Numbered from the stretch's first letter, positions 15,993-27,061 are shown. The stretch: 64,000 bases of DNA from Bacteroidales bacterium (GCA_016929525.1 JAFGIP010000114.1:62001-126000), one strand, 5' to 3'. Made by a program: numbers and translations. The notes: a model not told the origin generated them from the sequence alone.

Positions 15993-17604
15993 CAGTCACA
16001 ATCAGGAATCAAGCTATTTGGACTATAAGGGCAGATTCAAAGGAATATTTGCCTGGATATTTTCAACCGACCATAAAAGAATAGCTCTTTTATACCTTTA
16101 TTCTATCGCAACCTTTTTTATCGTTGGTGCTCTTCTTGGATTAGCCATGAAGTTGGAACTTATTGCACCGGGAAAGACTATCATGGAAGCTAAAACATAT
16201 AATGGTGTTTTCACTTTACACGGAATTACAATGATCTTTTTGATTGTAATACCAGGACTGCCAGCTGTGTTTGGTAATTTCCTTCTTCCTATAATGATTG
16301 GAGCAAAAGACGTGTCATTTCCAAGACTTAATTTACTTTCATGGTGGGTTTATATATTTGGAGCAGCTGTGGCAATCAGTTCTCAGTTTCTGGGTAATGG
16401 CCCTCCTGATACAGGATGGACATTTTACGCACCCTACAGTTTTAGAACAACAACCAACATGCTCCCGGCAGTTTTGGGTGCATTTATTCTGGGATTTTCG
16501 TCAATTCTGACTGGTCTGAATTTTATAGTCACCATACACCGTATGCGGGCACCTGGAATGAGCTGGCTTAAAATGCCTTTATTTCCATGGGCACTCTATG
16601 GAACAGCATGGATACAGCTTTTGGCAACTCCAATTGTTGGCATTACCTTGTTAATGATAGTTGCAGAACGAACATTACATATTGGTTTTTTCGATCCTAC
16701 TCTGGGCGGCGACCCGGTACTGTACCAGCATTTATTCTGGATATACTCACATCCGGCAGTTTATATAATGATACTTCCGGCTATGGGAGTTATTTCAGAA
16801 ATATTGCCAACATTTGCCCGTAAACCAATATTCGGATATAAAGCTATTGTTGTTTCAACATTACTGATTGCATTCATTGGTTACTTTGTTTGGGGACATC
16901 ACATGTTCACTGCAGGGATGAGCGGTACGGCCCAGTTTGCTTTTTCATTCCTTACTTTCCTGGTTGCTATACCAAGTGCTATTAAAGTGTTTAACTGGAT
17001 TGCCACTTTATATAAAGGATCTATTCAGTTAAAAACGCCTTTTTACTGGGCGGTTTCTTTCTTATTTGTTTTCATGATTGGCGGTTTATCGGGTCTGGTG
17101 CTGGGATCGTTAGCAACAAATGTACATGTGCACGATACTGCATTTGTTGTTGCTCATTTCCATTTTATTGTATTTGGTGGCGTAGGTTATGCATTCTTTG
17201 CAGCTCTGCATTACTGGTTCCCTAAGATTTATGGGAAAATGTATGACGAAGGATGGGCTAATACAGGATGGGTAATATTTTTTATGGGATTTTTAATATT
17301 ATACCTGCCGATGTTTGTTCTTGGAATTATGGGAATGCCCCGCAGATATTTCGATTATGTTGATGAATTTTCCCGACTGAATATTGTCTCTTCACTTGGT
17401 GCTATATTGATGATATTCGGTCTGATTGTAATTATTCTCAACCTTGTCCGGTCAGCACGATATGGTAAAACGGCTATGGCAAATCCGTGGGGAGGGCCTA
17501 CACTTGAGTGGCAGATCTCGAGCCCTCCGGCATTGGAGAATTTTAACGAGATTCCTGTTGTGAGTAAAGATCCTTACGACTTTTCAAATGTAAAACTGGG
17601 TTAA
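15985..17604 (+). CDS. ctaD: Cytochrome c oxidase subunit I (caa3, A2-type)
   Basis: This is the catalytic, proton-pumping subunit with low-spin heme a and the heme a3/CuB centre. It has 539 residues and about 12 membrane helices. Heme and copper ligands are visible: HGITMIF (heme a), YSHPAVY with the His-Tyr crosslink pair (CuB), WGHHMFTAGM (CuB His pair), and VAHFHFIVFGG (heme a3 and heme a). The K-channel Thr/Lys region (FTFLVAIPSAIKVFNW) is present. The D-channel Glu of HPEVY is Ala, and YS precedes HP, which is the A2-subfamily hallmark. It overlaps the SCO gene by 8 bp. Confidence 0.97.
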   Translation: MSNSHNQESSYLDYKGRFKGIFAWIFSTDHKRIALLYLYSIATFFIVGALLGLAMKLELIAPGKTIMEAKTYNGVFTLHGITMIFLIVIPGLPAVFGNFLLPIMIGAKDVSFPRLNLLSWWVYIFGAAVAISSQFLGNGPPDTGWTFYAPYSFRTTTNMLPAVLGAFILGFSSILTGLNFIVTIHRMRAPGMSWLKMPLFPWALYGTAWIQLLATPIVGITLLMIVAERTLHIGFFDPTLGGDPVLYQHLFWIYSHPAVYIMILPAMGVISEILPTFARKPIFGYKAIVVSTLLIAFIGYFVWGHHMFTAGMSGTAQFAFSFLTFLVAIPSAIKVFNWIATLYKGSIQLKTPFYWAVSFLFVFMIGGLSGLVLGSLATNVHVHDTAFVVAHFHFIVFGGVGYAFFAALHYWFPKIYGKMYDEGWANTGWVIFFMGFLILYLPMFVLGIMGMPRRYFDYVDEFSRLNIVSSLGAILMIFGLIVIILNLVRSARYGKTAMANPWGGPTLEWQISSPPALENFNEIPVVSKDPYDFSNVKLG

Positions 17605-17615
17605 TAATATTATAT

Positions 17616-18221
17616 ATGTCAACAGTAGCTGTTCATCGCGACGACGTGGGTTCAAAAATAGGTATGTGGTTGTTTATATTTACGGAACTACTGTTATTTG
17701 GAGGATTATTCATAGTATATGCAGTTTACAGATATAAAAATCCGGTTGCGTTCCATTTGGCAGGAGAAGAACTTGATGTAACCGTTGGGACTTTAAATAC
17801 AGTAATACTTCTGATCAGCAGTGCAACAGTCGCTATGAGCATATCTGCCGTCCAATATGGCAATAAAAGGGCAACATTAAGTTATCTTTTAATAACAATC
17901 CTTCTTGCTTTATTTTTTATGATAAATAAATATTTTGAATGGAGTGGTAAATTCGGACATGGAATGTATCCCGGATCGGAAAAACTTACAGAACTAGGTC
18001 AGGGTGAGGTTTTGTTTTTTGGTTTGTATTTCGCAATGACAGGCTTGCATGCATTGCATATAATTATAGGTGTAACCATTCTGTTAATAATGCTTGTCAG
18101 GATAATGAATAATAAAATAAATAAGACATATTTTGTACAGCTGGAAAATTCCGGATTATACTGGCATCTGGTCGACATTATATGGATTTTCCTTTTCCCG
18201 TTGTTTTATCTTATATCGTAA
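17616..18221 (+). CDS. ctaE: Cytochrome c oxidase subunit III
   Basis: This membrane subunit has 201 residues and five predicted helices, the short form usual in caa3 oxidases. Typical features are GMWLFIFTELLLFGGLF near the N-terminus, a helix with FFGLYFAMTGLHALHIIIG, and the C-terminal YWHLVDIIWIFLFPLFYL. It begins 11 bp after subunit I and supports stability and turnover of the catalytic core. Confidence 0.95.
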   Translation: MSTVAVHRDDVGSKIGMWLFIFTELLLFGGLFIVYAVYRYKNPVAFHLAGEELDVTVGTLNTVILLISSATVAMSISAVQYGNKRATLSYLLITILLALFFMINKYFEWSGKFGHGMYPGSEKLTELGQGEVLFFGLYFAMTGLHALHIIIGVTILLIMLVRIMNNKINKTYFVQLENSGLYWHLVDIIWIFLFPLFYLIS

Positions 18222-18232
18222 CAATTCTAAAT

Positions 18233-18520
18233 ATGGATAACAAAGATAATACTCATATTGTAAAATACAGGACCTATTTATTTGTACTCATTACTTTAAT
18301 TGTATTTACTTTCATTTCAGTTGCTATTACAGGAATTCAGCTGGGAAAACTCGCAGTTGTGGGTGCTCTTGTGCTGGCTTCTTTTAAGTCATCACTGGTA
18401 CTTTGGTATTTCATGCATTTAAAATATGAAAACCAGTTTCTCCGATTGATGGTGGGGCTTGTATTGTTTGTTTTTATAGCAGTTCTGATAGTTACTTTTT
18501 TTGATTATAGTTTTCAATAG
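18233..18520 (+). CDS. Cytochrome c oxidase subunit IV (small bacterial type)
   Basis: This 95-residue protein has three hydrophobic helices; SFKSSLVLWYFMHLKYE is typical of the prokaryotic COX4 family. The track ORF starts at 18182 inside subunit III. The ATG at 18233 lies 11 bp after the subunit III stop and gives the expected N-terminus. The role is structural within the caa3 complex. Confidence 0.88.
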   Translation: MDNKDNTHIVKYRTYLFVLITLIVFTFISVAITGIQLGKLAVVGALVLASFKSSLVLWYFMHLKYENQFLRLMVGLVLFVFIAVLIVTFFDYSFQ

Positions 18521-18563
18521 GCTTGTTCCTTATGTCTGATTATAAAATATTATTAATAAGGGT

Positions 18564-19508
18564 ATGATTACATCCAATTTATCTAATCTTGCCAGGGGTG
18601 TCGATACAGCATTCATTGTTATTCTGAGTGTAATATTTTTCTTTCTCATAGGTCTTACCGTAGTGTTGATAATATTTATTCTCAGATATCGTGAAAGTAA
18701 AAACCCTGTTGCATCACAGATTCATGGTAACAATAAGCTGGAAATTATCTGGACAGTAATACCTCTCTTAATTGTAATGGCAATGTTTTATTTCGGATGG
18801 ACAGGATGGAAACCAATGGACTCAGCACCACCTGACGACGCTTTTGAGATCGAAACCACAGCGCGTATGTGGAAATGGTCTTTTAAATACCCCAATGGTA
18901 AAAGGCTTGATACTCTAGTGATTCCTGCAGGTAAACCTGTTTCATTAAACATGAATTCACTGGACGTAATTCATAGTATTTATATTCCTGCCTTTAGGCT
19001 GAAAAAAGATATTAATCCCGGGAGTGAAAGAAATGCATGGTTTATTGCAAATACTCCCGGTATATATGATCTGTTCTGTACAGAATATTGCGGACTTGAA
19101 CATTCATCAATGATTAGCTCGGTTAAAGTTTTGTCTGCTGATGAATTTGAAAGTTGGTATGCCGATTCAGTTTCAGAAACACATATTGCTGTTAAAACCG
19201 AAGTCAGTGCTTCTTCAAGAGGTAAGCAGATTGTACAGCAGCTGGGATGTAATGCATGTCATTCAGCCGATGGGACCAAAATAGTAGGGCCTTCTTATCT
19301 TGGTGTATTCGGTCATGAAGTTACCGTAATACGCGATGGTAAAACAGTAACTGTTACTGCCGATGAAGATTATATCAGACGTTCAATCCTCGATCCTAAC
19401 TTTGAGATTGTAGAAGGTTACAATAAAGGATTAATGCTTAGTTATGAAGATCTGCTTTCCGATGAAGAATTAGATTTAATTGTTGAATACATTAAGTCGT
19501 TGAATTAA
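18564..19508 (+). CDS. ctaC: Cytochrome c oxidase subunit II with fused cytochrome c (caa3)
   Basis: This subunit accepts electrons from cytochrome c and passes them to subunit I. The 314-residue protein has two N-terminal membrane helices, a periplasmic cupredoxin domain and a C-terminal class I cytochrome c. The CuA ligands are complete (His in VIHSIYIPAF, then CTEYCGLEHSSM). The heme c motif is CNACH near residue 230, with a plausible axial Met in LMLSYEDL. No lipobox is evident. The gene is last in the operon, whereas in many bacteria subunit II precedes subunit I. Confidence 0.96.
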   Translation: MITSNLSNLARGVDTAFIVILSVIFFFLIGLTVVLIIFILRYRESKNPVASQIHGNNKLEIIWTVIPLLIVMAMFYFGWTGWKPMDSAPPDDAFEIETTARMWKWSFKYPNGKRLDTLVIPAGKPVSLNMNSLDVIHSIYIPAFRLKKDINPGSERNAWFIANTPGIYDLFCTEYCGLEHSSMISSVKVLSADEFESWYADSVSETHIAVKTEVSASSRGKQIVQQLGCNACHSADGTKIVGPSYLGVFGHEVTVIRDGKTVTVTADEDYIRRSILDPNFEIVEGYNKGLMLSYEDLLSDEELDLIVEYIKSLN

Positions 19509-19722
19509 AAATAATGCTGTTAGGATTTAAGTTTGGATTTTTTAAAACAGAGGAGTTTAAAGGAATTACTGAATGGGATGACGGGTTATTGAAATAATGA
19601 GATTGGTCATTTCAATACTTCACATCATTTCACATTTCATGTTATCGTAGATCTCGCACTACAGAACAATTTCAAAAGGCTGATTTTTTTTTCAAGCACA
19701 TCTAATTTATTTTATCATAATG

Positions 19723-19752
19723 TTGCTTTTAATAAAAAAACCTCTACCTTTG
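19723..19752 (+). promoter_or_regulatory. Promoter of the ribosomal superoperon
   Basis: TTG at 19723-19725 and TACCTTTG at 19745-19752 are 19 bp apart, matching the Bacteroidota TTG/TAnnTTTG consensus almost ideally. The -7 box ends 39 bp before the rpsL start. The remaining 283-bp gap after the oxidase operon is AT-rich and has only a weak AT hairpin near 19587-19617. Confidence 0.75.
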
Positions 19753-19791
19753 CAAGCCGATTTTTAAGAAAATTGTATTAAACACGTTTGT

Positions 19792-20166
19792 ATGCCAACG
19801 ATACAGCAACTTGTAAGAAAAGGAAGAAATAAGCTGGAGGATAAAAGTAAAGCACCAGCACTTGATGCGTGTCCACAACGTCGTGGAATATGCGTACGCG
19901 TTTACACAACTACTCCTAAGAAGCCTAACTCTGCGATGCGCAAGGTAGCAAGAGTACGCCTGACAAATGGTAAGGAGGTGAATGCATATATCCCCGGTGA
20001 AGGCCATAATTTACAGGAACACTCGGTTGTTTTGATAAGAGGAGGTAGGGTAAAAGATCTTCCCGGTGTCAGGTACCATCTTATAAGAGGCGCGTTAGAT
20101 ACAGCTGGTGTAGACGGAAGAACACAACGCCGTTCAAAATACGGAACTAAAAGGCCAAAAAAATAA
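19792..20166 (+). CDS. rpsL: 30S ribosomal protein S12
   Basis: S12 lies at the decoding centre of the 30S subunit and affects translational fidelity. The protein has 124 residues and begins [12 protein letters not shown]. The two classical streptomycin-resistance regions read [15 protein letters not shown] and [13 protein letters not shown], with the lysines of the sensitive form intact. It is the first gene of the superoperon, directly behind the promoter. Confidence 0.99.
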   Translation: MPTIQQLVRKGRNKLEDKSKAPALDACPQRRGICVRVYTTTPKKPNSAMRKVARVRLTNGKEVNAYIPGEGHNLQEHSVVLIRGGRVKDLPGVRYHLIRGALDTAGVDGRTQRRSKYGTKRPKK

Positions 20167-20186
20167 TATTTAAGGCAGATTGAGTA

Positions 20187-20663
20187 ATGAGAAAGACAAA
20201 ACCTAAAAAGAGAATATTATTACCTGATCCAAAGTACAACGATACTTTAGTAACCAGGTTTGTAAACAATATGATGCTAAACGGTAAAAAAAGTGCCGCG
20301 TTCAGCATTTTTTACGATGCTCTTGAAATCGTTGATCAGAAAGGAAAAGATATTGAAGGTTCTGCCCTTGAAATATGGAAAAAGGCTTTAGAAAATATTA
20401 CACCCCAGGTTGAAGTTAAGAGCAGAAGGGTTGGAGGTGCAACATTCCAGGTACCAACTGAAATTCGTCCTGATAGAAAAATCTCTATCAGTATGAAAAA
20501 TATGATTCTATTTGCGCGCAAACGCGGGGGTAATTCTATGAGTGAGAAACTTGCTGCTGAAATAATTGCAGCTTATAACGAAGAAGGAGGAGCTTTTAAA
20601 AAGAAAGAAGATACTCACAGAATGGCTGAAGCAAACAAGGCGTTTGCACATTTCAGATTCTAG
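20187..20663 (+). CDS. rpsG: 30S ribosomal protein S7
   Basis: S7 nucleates assembly of the 30S head and contacts E-site tRNA. Its 158 residues include the family segments [28 protein letters not shown] and the C-terminal [15 protein letters not shown]. It begins 20 bp after rpsL. Confidence 0.99.
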   Translation: MRKTKPKKRILLPDPKYNDTLVTRFVNNMMLNGKKSAAFSIFYDALEIVDQKGKDIEGSALEIWKKALENITPQVEVKSRRVGGATFQVPTEIRPDRKISISMKNMILFARKRGGNSMSEKLAAEIIAAYNEEGGAFKKKEDTHRMAEANKAFAHFRF

Positions 20664-20725
20664 TGTGAATTATTTGACATTTGGGAAAATAAATATAGTT
20701 GCTAGCTGATAATTAGTGTTTTACA

Positions 20726-22834
20726 ATGAGTTTTAGCCTTAATAATACAAGGAACATTGGCATCATGGCCCACATCGATGCCGGTAAAACTACCACTACC
20801 GAGAGGATACTCTTCTATGCCGGTATTACTCACCGTATAGGAGAAGTACACGATGGGGCGGCAACTATGGATTGGATGGTGCAGGAACAGGAGCGGGGTA
20901 TAACAATTACATCAGCAGCTACTACCTGCTTCTGGAATTACAATAATCAGGAATATAAGATTAATATTATTGACACTCCGGGTCATGTTGATTTCACTGT
21001 TGAGGTAGAACGTTCATTACGCGTTTTAGATGGCGCAATTGCAGTTTTTTGTGCGGTAGGTGGAGTAGAACCACAGTCGGAAACTGTTTGGAGACAGGCT
21101 GATAAGTATAATGTTCCGCGGTTAGCCTTCATAAATAAAATGGATAGGGTTGGTGCCGACTTTTTCGGAGTTGTTAACCAGATAAAAGAAAAGCTTGGGG
21201 CTAATCCTGTTCCAATGCAGATACCTATAGGATCGGAAGACAATTTCAAAGGTATAGTTGACCTGATTGAACGTAGGGCCATTGTCTGGAAAGAAGACGA
21301 AACAATGGGTATGAAGTATGAATATGTCGATATTCCGGAGGATTTAGTAGATACTGTCGAAGAATGGCGCGAGAAACTCATAGAAGCAGTTTGTGAAACC
21401 GATGATGAGATATTGGAAAGGTTTTTTGAAGACAGGGTATCTATTACAGTAGAAGAATTTATGGATGTAACGCGTAAGGCAGTTATTAACAGAACAATTG
21501 TACCTGTTTTATGTGGTTCGGCATTCAAGAATAAAGGAGTTCAGCGTTTACTCGATGCTGTAACTGCACTCCTTCCAAGTCCACTCGATATTGGAGCCGT
21601 TAGTGGGATAAATCCTAAAAATGAAGATGTTGTTTTGCGTGAACCTGATCCTAAACAACCACTTTCAGCACTCGCATTTAAGATTGCTACAGATCCGTTT
21701 GTAGGTCGTTTGGTATTTATACGGGTTTATTCCGGAACTCTGCATGCAGGTGATACCGTTTTTAACCCCCGTACAGGAAAGAAAGAAAGAATCAATCGTC
21801 TGTATCAGATGCATGCCAATAAACAGAATCCTAAAGATCTAATAGAAGCTGGTGATATTTGTGCTGGTGTTGGCTTCAAAGACCTTATTACAGGTGATAC
21901 ACTTTGCGATATAAAACAGCAGATTTCATTAGAGTCGATGACTTTTCCTGAACCTGTAATCGGTGTAGCCATTGAACCTAAAACTCAGGCAGACATCGAT
22001 AGATTAAGTATTGCTTTAAACAAATTAGCCGAAGAAGATCCTACATTTAAGGTTGCTGTTGACGATGATTCAGGTCAGACGGTTATCTCCGGAATGGGTG
22101 AACTACATATTGAAATACTAATTGATCGCCTGAAAAGGGAATTTAAGGTAGACTGTAATGTAGGTACACCACAGGTTGCATATAAGGAGGCCATTACTGC
22201 ACAGGTTGAACACAGAGAAGTATTTAAGAAACAAACCGGCGGCAGAGGTAAATTTGCTGATATTCGGGTGTTATTTTCACCCAATGATAATGGTGAATCC
22301 GGATTGCAATTTATCGATGAGATAAAAGGTGGAAACATTCCACGTGAATATATACCATCAATTGAGAAAGGATTTAAAGAAGCAATGCGAAATGGAGTAC
22401 TGGCAGGATTTCCGCTTGACAGTCTGAAGGTTGTTTTAAAGGACGGATCATACCATTCTGTAGACTCTGATTCACTTTCATTTGAGATATGTGCTAAACA
22501 GGCCTTCAAGAACGGATTGAGGAAAGTTAAGTCAGTTTTACTCGAACCTATTATGTCAGCCGAAGTGGTTACCCCGGAAGAATATATGGGTGATGTCATT
22601 GCTGACTTTAACAGAAGACGTGGTCAGGTTGAAGGTATGGAAACAAAAGCGGGTGCCAGGGTAATAAAAGCAAAAGTACCGCTTGCAGAAAAATTCGGAT
22701 ATGTTACTGTATTAAGAACTTTAACTTCCGGAAGGGCAACTTCAAGTATGGAATTTTCTCATTACGAGCAGATTCCTGATAACATAGCAACAGAAATTAT
22801 TGAAAAAATAAAAGGATCAAAAGCCGCAGTATAA
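20726..22834 (+). CDS. fusA: Translation elongation factor G
   Basis: EF-G is the GTPase that drives translocation and, with RRF, ribosome recycling. The protein has 702 residues in the five-domain layout. The G motifs are intact: [15 protein letters not shown] (P-loop), the [11 protein letters not shown] switch, [13 protein letters not shown] and GSAFKNKG. Domain IV carries the conserved [11 protein letters not shown] segment. No tuf gene follows, so fusA runs straight into rpsJ after 16 bp. Confidence 0.98.
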   Translation: MSFSLNNTRNIGIMAHIDAGKTTTTERILFYAGITHRIGEVHDGAATMDWMVQEQERGITITSAATTCFWNYNNQEYKINIIDTPGHVDFTVEVERSLRVLDGAIAVFCAVGGVEPQSETVWRQADKYNVPRLAFINKMDRVGADFFGVVNQIKEKLGANPVPMQIPIGSEDNFKGIVDLIERRAIVWKEDETMGMKYEYVDIPEDLVDTVEEWREKLIEAVCETDDEILERFFEDRVSITVEEFMDVTRKAVINRTIVPVLCGSAFKNKGVQRLLDAVTALLPSPLDIGAVSGINPKNEDVVLREPDPKQPLSALAFKIATDPFVGRLVFIRVYSGTLHAGDTVFNPRTGKKERINRLYQMHANKQNPKDLIEAGDICAGVGFKDLITGDTLCDIKQQISLESMTFPEPVIGVAIEPKTQADIDRLSIALNKLAEEDPTFKVAVDDDSGQTVISGMGELHIEILIDRLKREFKVDCNVGTPQVAYKEAITAQVEHREVFKKQTGGRGKFADIRVLFSPNDNGESGLQFIDEIKGGNIPREYIPSIEKGFKEAMRNGVLAGFPLDSLKVVLKDGSYHSVDSDSLSFEICAKQAFKNGLRKVKSVLLEPIMSAEVVTPEEYMGDVIADFNRRRGQVEGMETKAGARVIKAKVPLAEKFGYVTVLRTLTSGRATSSMEFSHYEQIPDNIATEIIEKIKGSKAAV

Positions 22835-22850
22835 TTTATAGTGTACTATA

Positions 22851-23156
22851 ATGAGTCAGAAAATTAGAATAAAACTCAAAAGTTACGATCATAACCTGGT
22901 AGACAAGTCGGCCGAGAAGATCGTAAAAACAGTAAAATCTACGGGTGCAGTTGTAAGCGGGCCAATTCCGCTGCCTACGCATAAGCGTGTATTTACAGTT
23001 TTGCGTTCACCCTTTGTAAATAAAAAATCAAGAGAACAATTTCAGCTCTCATCATTTAAAAGATTGATGGATATATACAGTTCCACACCAAAAACAATCG
23101 ACGCGCTCATGAAACTTGAGCTGCCAAGTGGTGTTGAAGTTGAAATTAAAGTTTAA
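22851..23156 (+). CDS. rpsJ: 30S ribosomal protein S10
   Basis: S10 is a 101-residue protein of the 30S head and a NusG/NusE-type antitermination partner. Markers are [46 protein letters not shown] and [10 protein letters not shown] at the end. Confidence 0.98.
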   Translation: MSQKIRIKLKSYDHNLVDKSAEKIVKTVKSTGAVVSGPIPLPTHKRVFTVLRSPFVNKKSREQFQLSSFKRLMDIYSSTPKTIDALMKLELPSGVEVEIKV

Positions 23157-23175
23157 TTGCTTAAAAATTAAAGCG

Positions 23176-23793
23176 ATGCCAGGATTAATTGGAAAAAAGG
23201 TTGGAATGACTTCCGTATTTGATGAGAACGGAAACAATATACCATGTACTGTACTGGAAGTAGGACCTTGCACTGTGACACAGATCAAAACAGTAGAAAC
23301 TGATGGTTACAATGCAGTTCAGCTGGCCTTCGATGAAAAATCGGAAAAAAATTCAACCAAGGCTATGATTGGACATTTTAAAAAGGCGAATACAACACCA
23401 AAAAGGAAAGTAATTGAGCTTAAAGGTTTTGTTAAACACTGGAAGCCGGGAGATATTATAACAGTTGATTACTTTCACGACGATGTCTGGCTTGATGTTA
23501 AAGCAGAAACTAAAGGAAAAGGATTCCAGGGTGTTGTCAAACGCTATGGTTTTAGAGGTGTTAACGATGCAACACACGGGCAGCATAATAGAAACAGAGC
23601 ACCGGGATCACTGGGAGCTTCTTCTTACCCCTCAAGAGTATTCAAAGGGATGAGGATGGCTGGCCGTACTGGTGGTAAAAATATAAAAACACTTAACCTG
23701 AGGGTTGTAAAGATAATCCCGGAACAAAACATATTAATGCTGAAAGGCTCAGTGCCTGGTTCAAAAGGATCGTACGTAATAATTGAGAAATAA
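23176..23793 (+). CDS. rplC: 50S ribosomal protein L3
   Basis: L3 is an early assembly protein reaching toward the peptidyl-transferase centre. The track ORF begins at 23116 inside rpsJ. The ATG at 23176 gives the canonical N-terminus [12 protein letters not shown] and 205 residues. The extended loop contains [12 protein letters not shown] and [30 protein letters not shown]. Its TAA shares a base with the rplD ATG. Confidence 0.98.
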   Translation: MPGLIGKKVGMTSVFDENGNNIPCTVLEVGPCTVTQIKTVETDGYNAVQLAFDEKSEKNSTKAMIGHFKKANTTPKRKVIELKGFVKHWKPGDIITVDYFHDDVWLDVKAETKGKGFQGVVKRYGFRGVNDATHGQHNRNRAPGSLGASSYPSRVFKGMRMAGRTGGKNIKTLNLRVVKIIPEQNILMLKGSVPGSKGSYVIIEK

Positions 23794-24416
23794 TGGAGCT
23801 AGCTGTATTAAATACTGCCGGAAAAGAAACCGGGAAAAAGGTAATACTGAAAAAAGAGATCTTTGGGATTGAACCAAACGATCATGCGATCTACCTCGAT
23901 GTTAAACAATTCCTTGCCAATAAACGTCAGGGAACACATAAGGCTAAAGAAAGAGCCGAAATTACTGGTAGTACAAGAAAAATAAAAAGACAAAAAGGTA
24001 CAGGAACAGCACGTGCAGGTAGTATTAAGTCGCCTATTTTCAGAGGTGGTGGAAGAATATTTGGTCCAAGGCCAAGAAATTATGGCTTTAAACTAAATAA
24101 AAAGGTCAAACAGCTTGCACGTAAATCTGCACTCACTTATAAAGCTAAGTCAAAAGCTATTTATGTAGTTGAAGACTTTAGTTTTGAAGCTCCAAAAACG
24201 AAAGAATATAAAAGCCTGTTAAACAACCTTAACATTAACAATAAAAAATCACTTGTTGTTATTGCCGAACCCAATAAGAATATATATTTGTCGTCCCGTA
24301 ATTTACAGGAGTCAAAGGTTTTATCAGTTACAGAGCTAAATACTTACGAAATAATGAATGCTTCAAATGTGGTTTTTGTTGAGAGTTCTCTTAAAAATTT
24401 ACAGGAACAAGCATAA
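23793..24416 (+). CDS. rplD: 50S ribosomal protein L4
   Basis: L4 lines the exit tunnel and, in some bacteria, represses the S10 operon. I see no recognisable leader element for that here. The 207-residue protein has the long tunnel loop [23 protein letters not shown] and [21 protein letters not shown]. It overlaps rplC by one base. Confidence 0.98.
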   Translation: MELAVLNTAGKETGKKVILKKEIFGIEPNDHAIYLDVKQFLANKRQGTHKAKERAEITGSTRKIKRQKGTGTARAGSIKSPIFRGGGRIFGPRPRNYGFKLNKKVKQLARKSALTYKAKSKAIYVVEDFSFEAPKTKEYKSLLNNLNINNKKSLVVIAEPNKNIYLSSRNLQESKVLSVTELNTYEIMNASNVVFVESSLKNLQEQA

Positions 24417-24431
24417 AAATATACTGATACA

Positions 24432-24722
24432 ATGGATATTTTGTTGAAACCAATAGTAACAGAAAAAATGACTGAGCAGGGTGAAAGACTCGGCAGGTTT
24501 GGATTCGTTGTTGATAAAAAAGCAAACAAAATTCAGATCAAGAATGCAGTCGAAGAAATGTATGGTGTAAATGTAGTATCGGTAAATACTATGGTTTACC
24601 CAGGTAAAAATAAATCGCGCTATACACGTACCGGAATCATTAAAGGTCGTACAAAAACTATTAAAAAAGCGATAGTAACATTAGCAGAAGGCGATACAAT
24701 TGATTTTTATAGCAATATCTAA
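24432..24722 (+). CDS. rplW: 50S ribosomal protein L23
   Basis: L23 is a 96-residue protein at the tunnel exit that docks trigger factor and SRP. The family pattern is [27 protein letters not shown] and the closing [21 protein letters not shown]. Confidence 0.97.
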   Translation: MDILLKPIVTEKMTEQGERLGRFGFVVDKKANKIQIKNAVEEMYGVNVVSVNTMVYPGKNKSRYTRTGIIKGRTKTIKKAIVTLAEGDTIDFYSNI

Positions 24723-24727
24723 TCAAG

Positions 24728-25558
24728 ATGGCAGTTAGAAAACTAAAACCTGTAACACCAGGTCAGAGACATAAGATAACAAATACCTTTGAGGAGATCA
24801 CAAAATCTACTCCGGAGAAGTCGTTGTTAAGGCCACTTAAAAAATCAGGTGGCAGGAACAATACGGGAAAAATGACCATGCGCTATATTGGTGGCGGACA
24901 TAAAAGAAGATATCGTGTAATAGACTTCCTTAGAGATAAAGATGGTGTGGGTGCTGCAGTTCAGTCAATCGAATACGATCCGAACCGTACAGCAAGGATT
25001 GCTCTTTTAAAGTATGAAGATGGTGAAAAAAGATATATAATTGCACCCAGCGGATTGAAAGTTGGGCAGACCATTCGTTCGGGTCAGGGAATTGCTCCCG
25101 AAGTTGGTAATGCACTTACATTGGGTGAAATACCATTAGGTACTCTTATTCATAATATCGAGCTTCGCCCTGGTCAGGGAGGTGTATTGGCACGCAGCGC
25201 AGGATCGTACGCTCAGCTCACTTCACGCGATGGGAAATATGCGATCATTAAATTACCATCAGGGGAATCGAGAATGATTCTTACTACTTGCAGAGCTACC
25301 GTAGGCACTGTTTCAAACTCCGATCATCAGATTGAAAAATCAGGAAAAGCAGGACGTAACCGCTGGAAAGGACGCAGACCAAGAGTTCGTGGTGTTGCAA
25401 TGAACCCTGTCGATCATCCGATGGGTGGTGGCGAAGGAAGAGCTTCTGGTGGTCATCCCAGGTCAAGAAATGGGAAACCTGCAAAAGGTTATAAGACACG
25501 TTCTAAAAAGAACGTATCTGACAAATATATAATTGAAAGAAGAAAAACTAAAAAATAA
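24728..25558 (+). CDS. rplB: 50S ribosomal protein L2
   Basis: L2 is needed for subunit association and peptidyl transfer. The 276-residue protein contains [18 protein letters not shown], the RSAGSYAQL segment, and the functionally important C-terminal region [18 protein letters not shown] with the conserved histidine. It begins 5 bp after rplW. Confidence 0.99.
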   Translation: MAVRKLKPVTPGQRHKITNTFEEITKSTPEKSLLRPLKKSGGRNNTGKMTMRYIGGGHKRRYRVIDFLRDKDGVGAAVQSIEYDPNRTARIALLKYEDGEKRYIIAPSGLKVGQTIRSGQGIAPEVGNALTLGEIPLGTLIHNIELRPGQGGVLARSAGSYAQLTSRDGKYAIIKLPSGESRMILTTCRATVGTVSNSDHQIEKSGKAGRNRWKGRRPRVRGVAMNPVDHPMGGGEGRASGGHPRSRNGKPAKGYKTRSKKNVSDKYIIERRKTKK

Positions 25559-25566
25559 TTATTGAA

Positions 25567-25833
25567 ATGAGTCGCTCGCTAAAAAAAGGCCCTTTTATTG
25601 ACTATAAGCTTGAGAAGAGAGTAAATGAAATGAATCAGGGCAAAAAAAAGCAAGTCATTAAAACATGGTCACGCCGCTCAATGATATCACCTGATTTTGT
25701 AGGTCATACTATTGCAGTTCATAATGGGAACAAGTTTATTCCTGTTTATATTACAGAAAATATGGTAGGTCATAAACTGGGTGAATTTGCACCAACACGA
25801 ATCTTTAGAGGGCACGGAGGGAAACAGAAATAA
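25567..25833 (+). CDS. rpsS: 30S ribosomal protein S19
   Basis: S19 forms a complex with S13 in the 30S head near the A-site tRNA. The 88-residue protein begins [14 protein letters not shown], with [22 protein letters not shown] and [14 protein letters not shown]. Confidence 0.99.
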   Translation: MSRSLKKGPFIDYKLEKRVNEMNQGKKKQVIKTWSRRSMISPDFVGHTIAVHNGNKFIPVYITENMVGHKLGEFAPTRIFRGHGGKQK

Positions 25834-25867
25834 TTAATTATAAGCTAAAAGGTTAAAGAATTTTAAC

Positions 25868-26317
25868 ATGGGAGCAAGAAAAAGAAATAGAGCCGAACAA
25901 CTCAAAGAGCAAAAGAAAAATACATATAGTGCAGTGCTGAGGAACTGTCCAACATCGCCTCGTAAAATGCGACTTGTTGCCGATATGATCCGTGGTGTGG
26001 AAGTAAACCGTGCACTCGATATGTTAAAATATAATCCGAAAGAAGCATCGCAAAGGTTAGAGAAGCTTGTTCTTTCGGCAATTGCCAACTGGCAGAATAA
26101 AAACGAAAGTGTCCGCCTCGAAGACAGTAATCTTATAATTAATGAGATTTATGTGGATCAGTCGAGAACCCTAAAGAGAATACAACCTGCTCCTCAGGGG
26201 AGGGCTTACAGAATTCGTAAAAGATCGAATCATGTTACCGTGGTTCTGGCAAATGCAAATGAACAGGTACAGGAAGAGGTTGTAGAAAAAAAAGCAAAAG
26301 ATACTCAAACAAAATAA
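25868..26317 (+). CDS. rplV: 50S ribosomal protein L22
   Basis: L22 lines the exit tunnel. The 149-residue protein has [30 protein letters not shown] and the beta-hairpin region [21 protein letters not shown]. About 20 lysine/glutamate-rich residues extend the C-terminus beyond the usual end. Confidence 0.97.
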   Translation: MGARKRNRAEQLKEQKKNTYSAVLRNCPTSPRKMRLVADMIRGVEVNRALDMLKYNPKEASQRLEKLVLSAIANWQNKNESVRLEDSNLIINEIYVDQSRTLKRIQPAPQGRAYRIRKRSNHVTVVLANANEQVQEEVVEKKAKDTQTK

Positions 26318-26321
26318 TTGA

Positions 26322-27026
26322 ATGGGACAAAAAGTAAATCCAATAAGCAACAGGTTAGGAATTATTAAAGGTTGGGATTCTAACTGGTTTGGTGGTAAAA
26401 ATTATGCAGATAAGATAGTTGAAGATGAAAAAATCCGCAACTATTTGAATGCAAGATTGGCAAAAGCCAGTATTTCAAAAATTATCATCGAACGAACCCT
26501 TAAGCTTATAACTGTAACTGTTAATACTGCTCGTCCGGGGATTATTATAGGTAAAGGTGGTCAGGAAGTTGACAAGCTGAAGGAAGAATTGAAGAAAATT
26601 ACCAGCAAGGAGGTTCAGATTAACATTTTCGAAGTAAAACGTCCTGAACTAGATGCGACTATTGTTGCTAATAATATTGCACGACAAGTCGAGGGAAGAA
26701 TTTCATACCGCCGTGCGATTAAAATGGCAATTGCTTCTACTCTGCGTATGGGTGCTGAGGGAATAAAGGTGTTAATATCCGGACGTCTGGGAGGTGCCGA
26801 AATGGCCCGTTCCGAGATGTATAAAGAAGGAAGAACACCATTACATACATTGCGTGCTGATATAGATTATGCAGTAACTGAAGCACATACAAAGGTCGGT
26901 GTAATAGGGATAAAAGTTTGGATTTGCAAAGGTGAGATCTATGGCAAAAGAGATCTTTCTCCAAACATTGGAGCAACAAAGAGTTCAGGAAAACCGAAAG
27001 GTAATTTTAAGAAAAGAAGAAAATAA
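26322..27026 (+). CDS. rpsC: 30S ribosomal protein S3
   Basis: S3 is a KH-domain protein at the mRNA entry channel, 234 residues here. It shows [13 protein letters not shown], the KH motif [16 protein letters not shown], and the helicase-related [12 protein letters not shown] region. It starts 4 bp after rplV. Confidence 0.99.
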   Translation: MGQKVNPISNRLGIIKGWDSNWFGGKNYADKIVEDEKIRNYLNARLAKASISKIIIERTLKLITVTVNTARPGIIIGKGGQEVDKLKEELKKITSKEVQINIFEVKRPELDATIVANNIARQVEGRISYRRAIKMAIASTLRMGAEGIKVLISGRLGGAEMARSEMYKEGRTPLHTLRADIDYAVTEAHTKVGVIGIKVWICKGEIYGKRDLSPNIGATKSSGKPKGNFKKRRK

Positions 27027-27061
27027 GATGACATTTATTCTACTAAGATAAATTGTAAGAG

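Noticed and set aside
19587-19617. TATTGAAAT...ATTTCAATA inverted repeat after the oxidase operon as a terminator
   Set aside because: AT-only style stem with a 13-nt loop and no T-run. Too weak to call.
22334-22352. ATTCCACGTGAAT within fusA as a parS site
   Set aside because: Only the CACGTG core and few flanking bases match TGTTTCACGTGAAACA. It is inside a conserved coding region and far from parAB.
20983-22599. Minus-strand ORFs of 181 and 174 aa opposite fusA
   Set aside because: Ser-rich antisense translations of EF-G with no domain.
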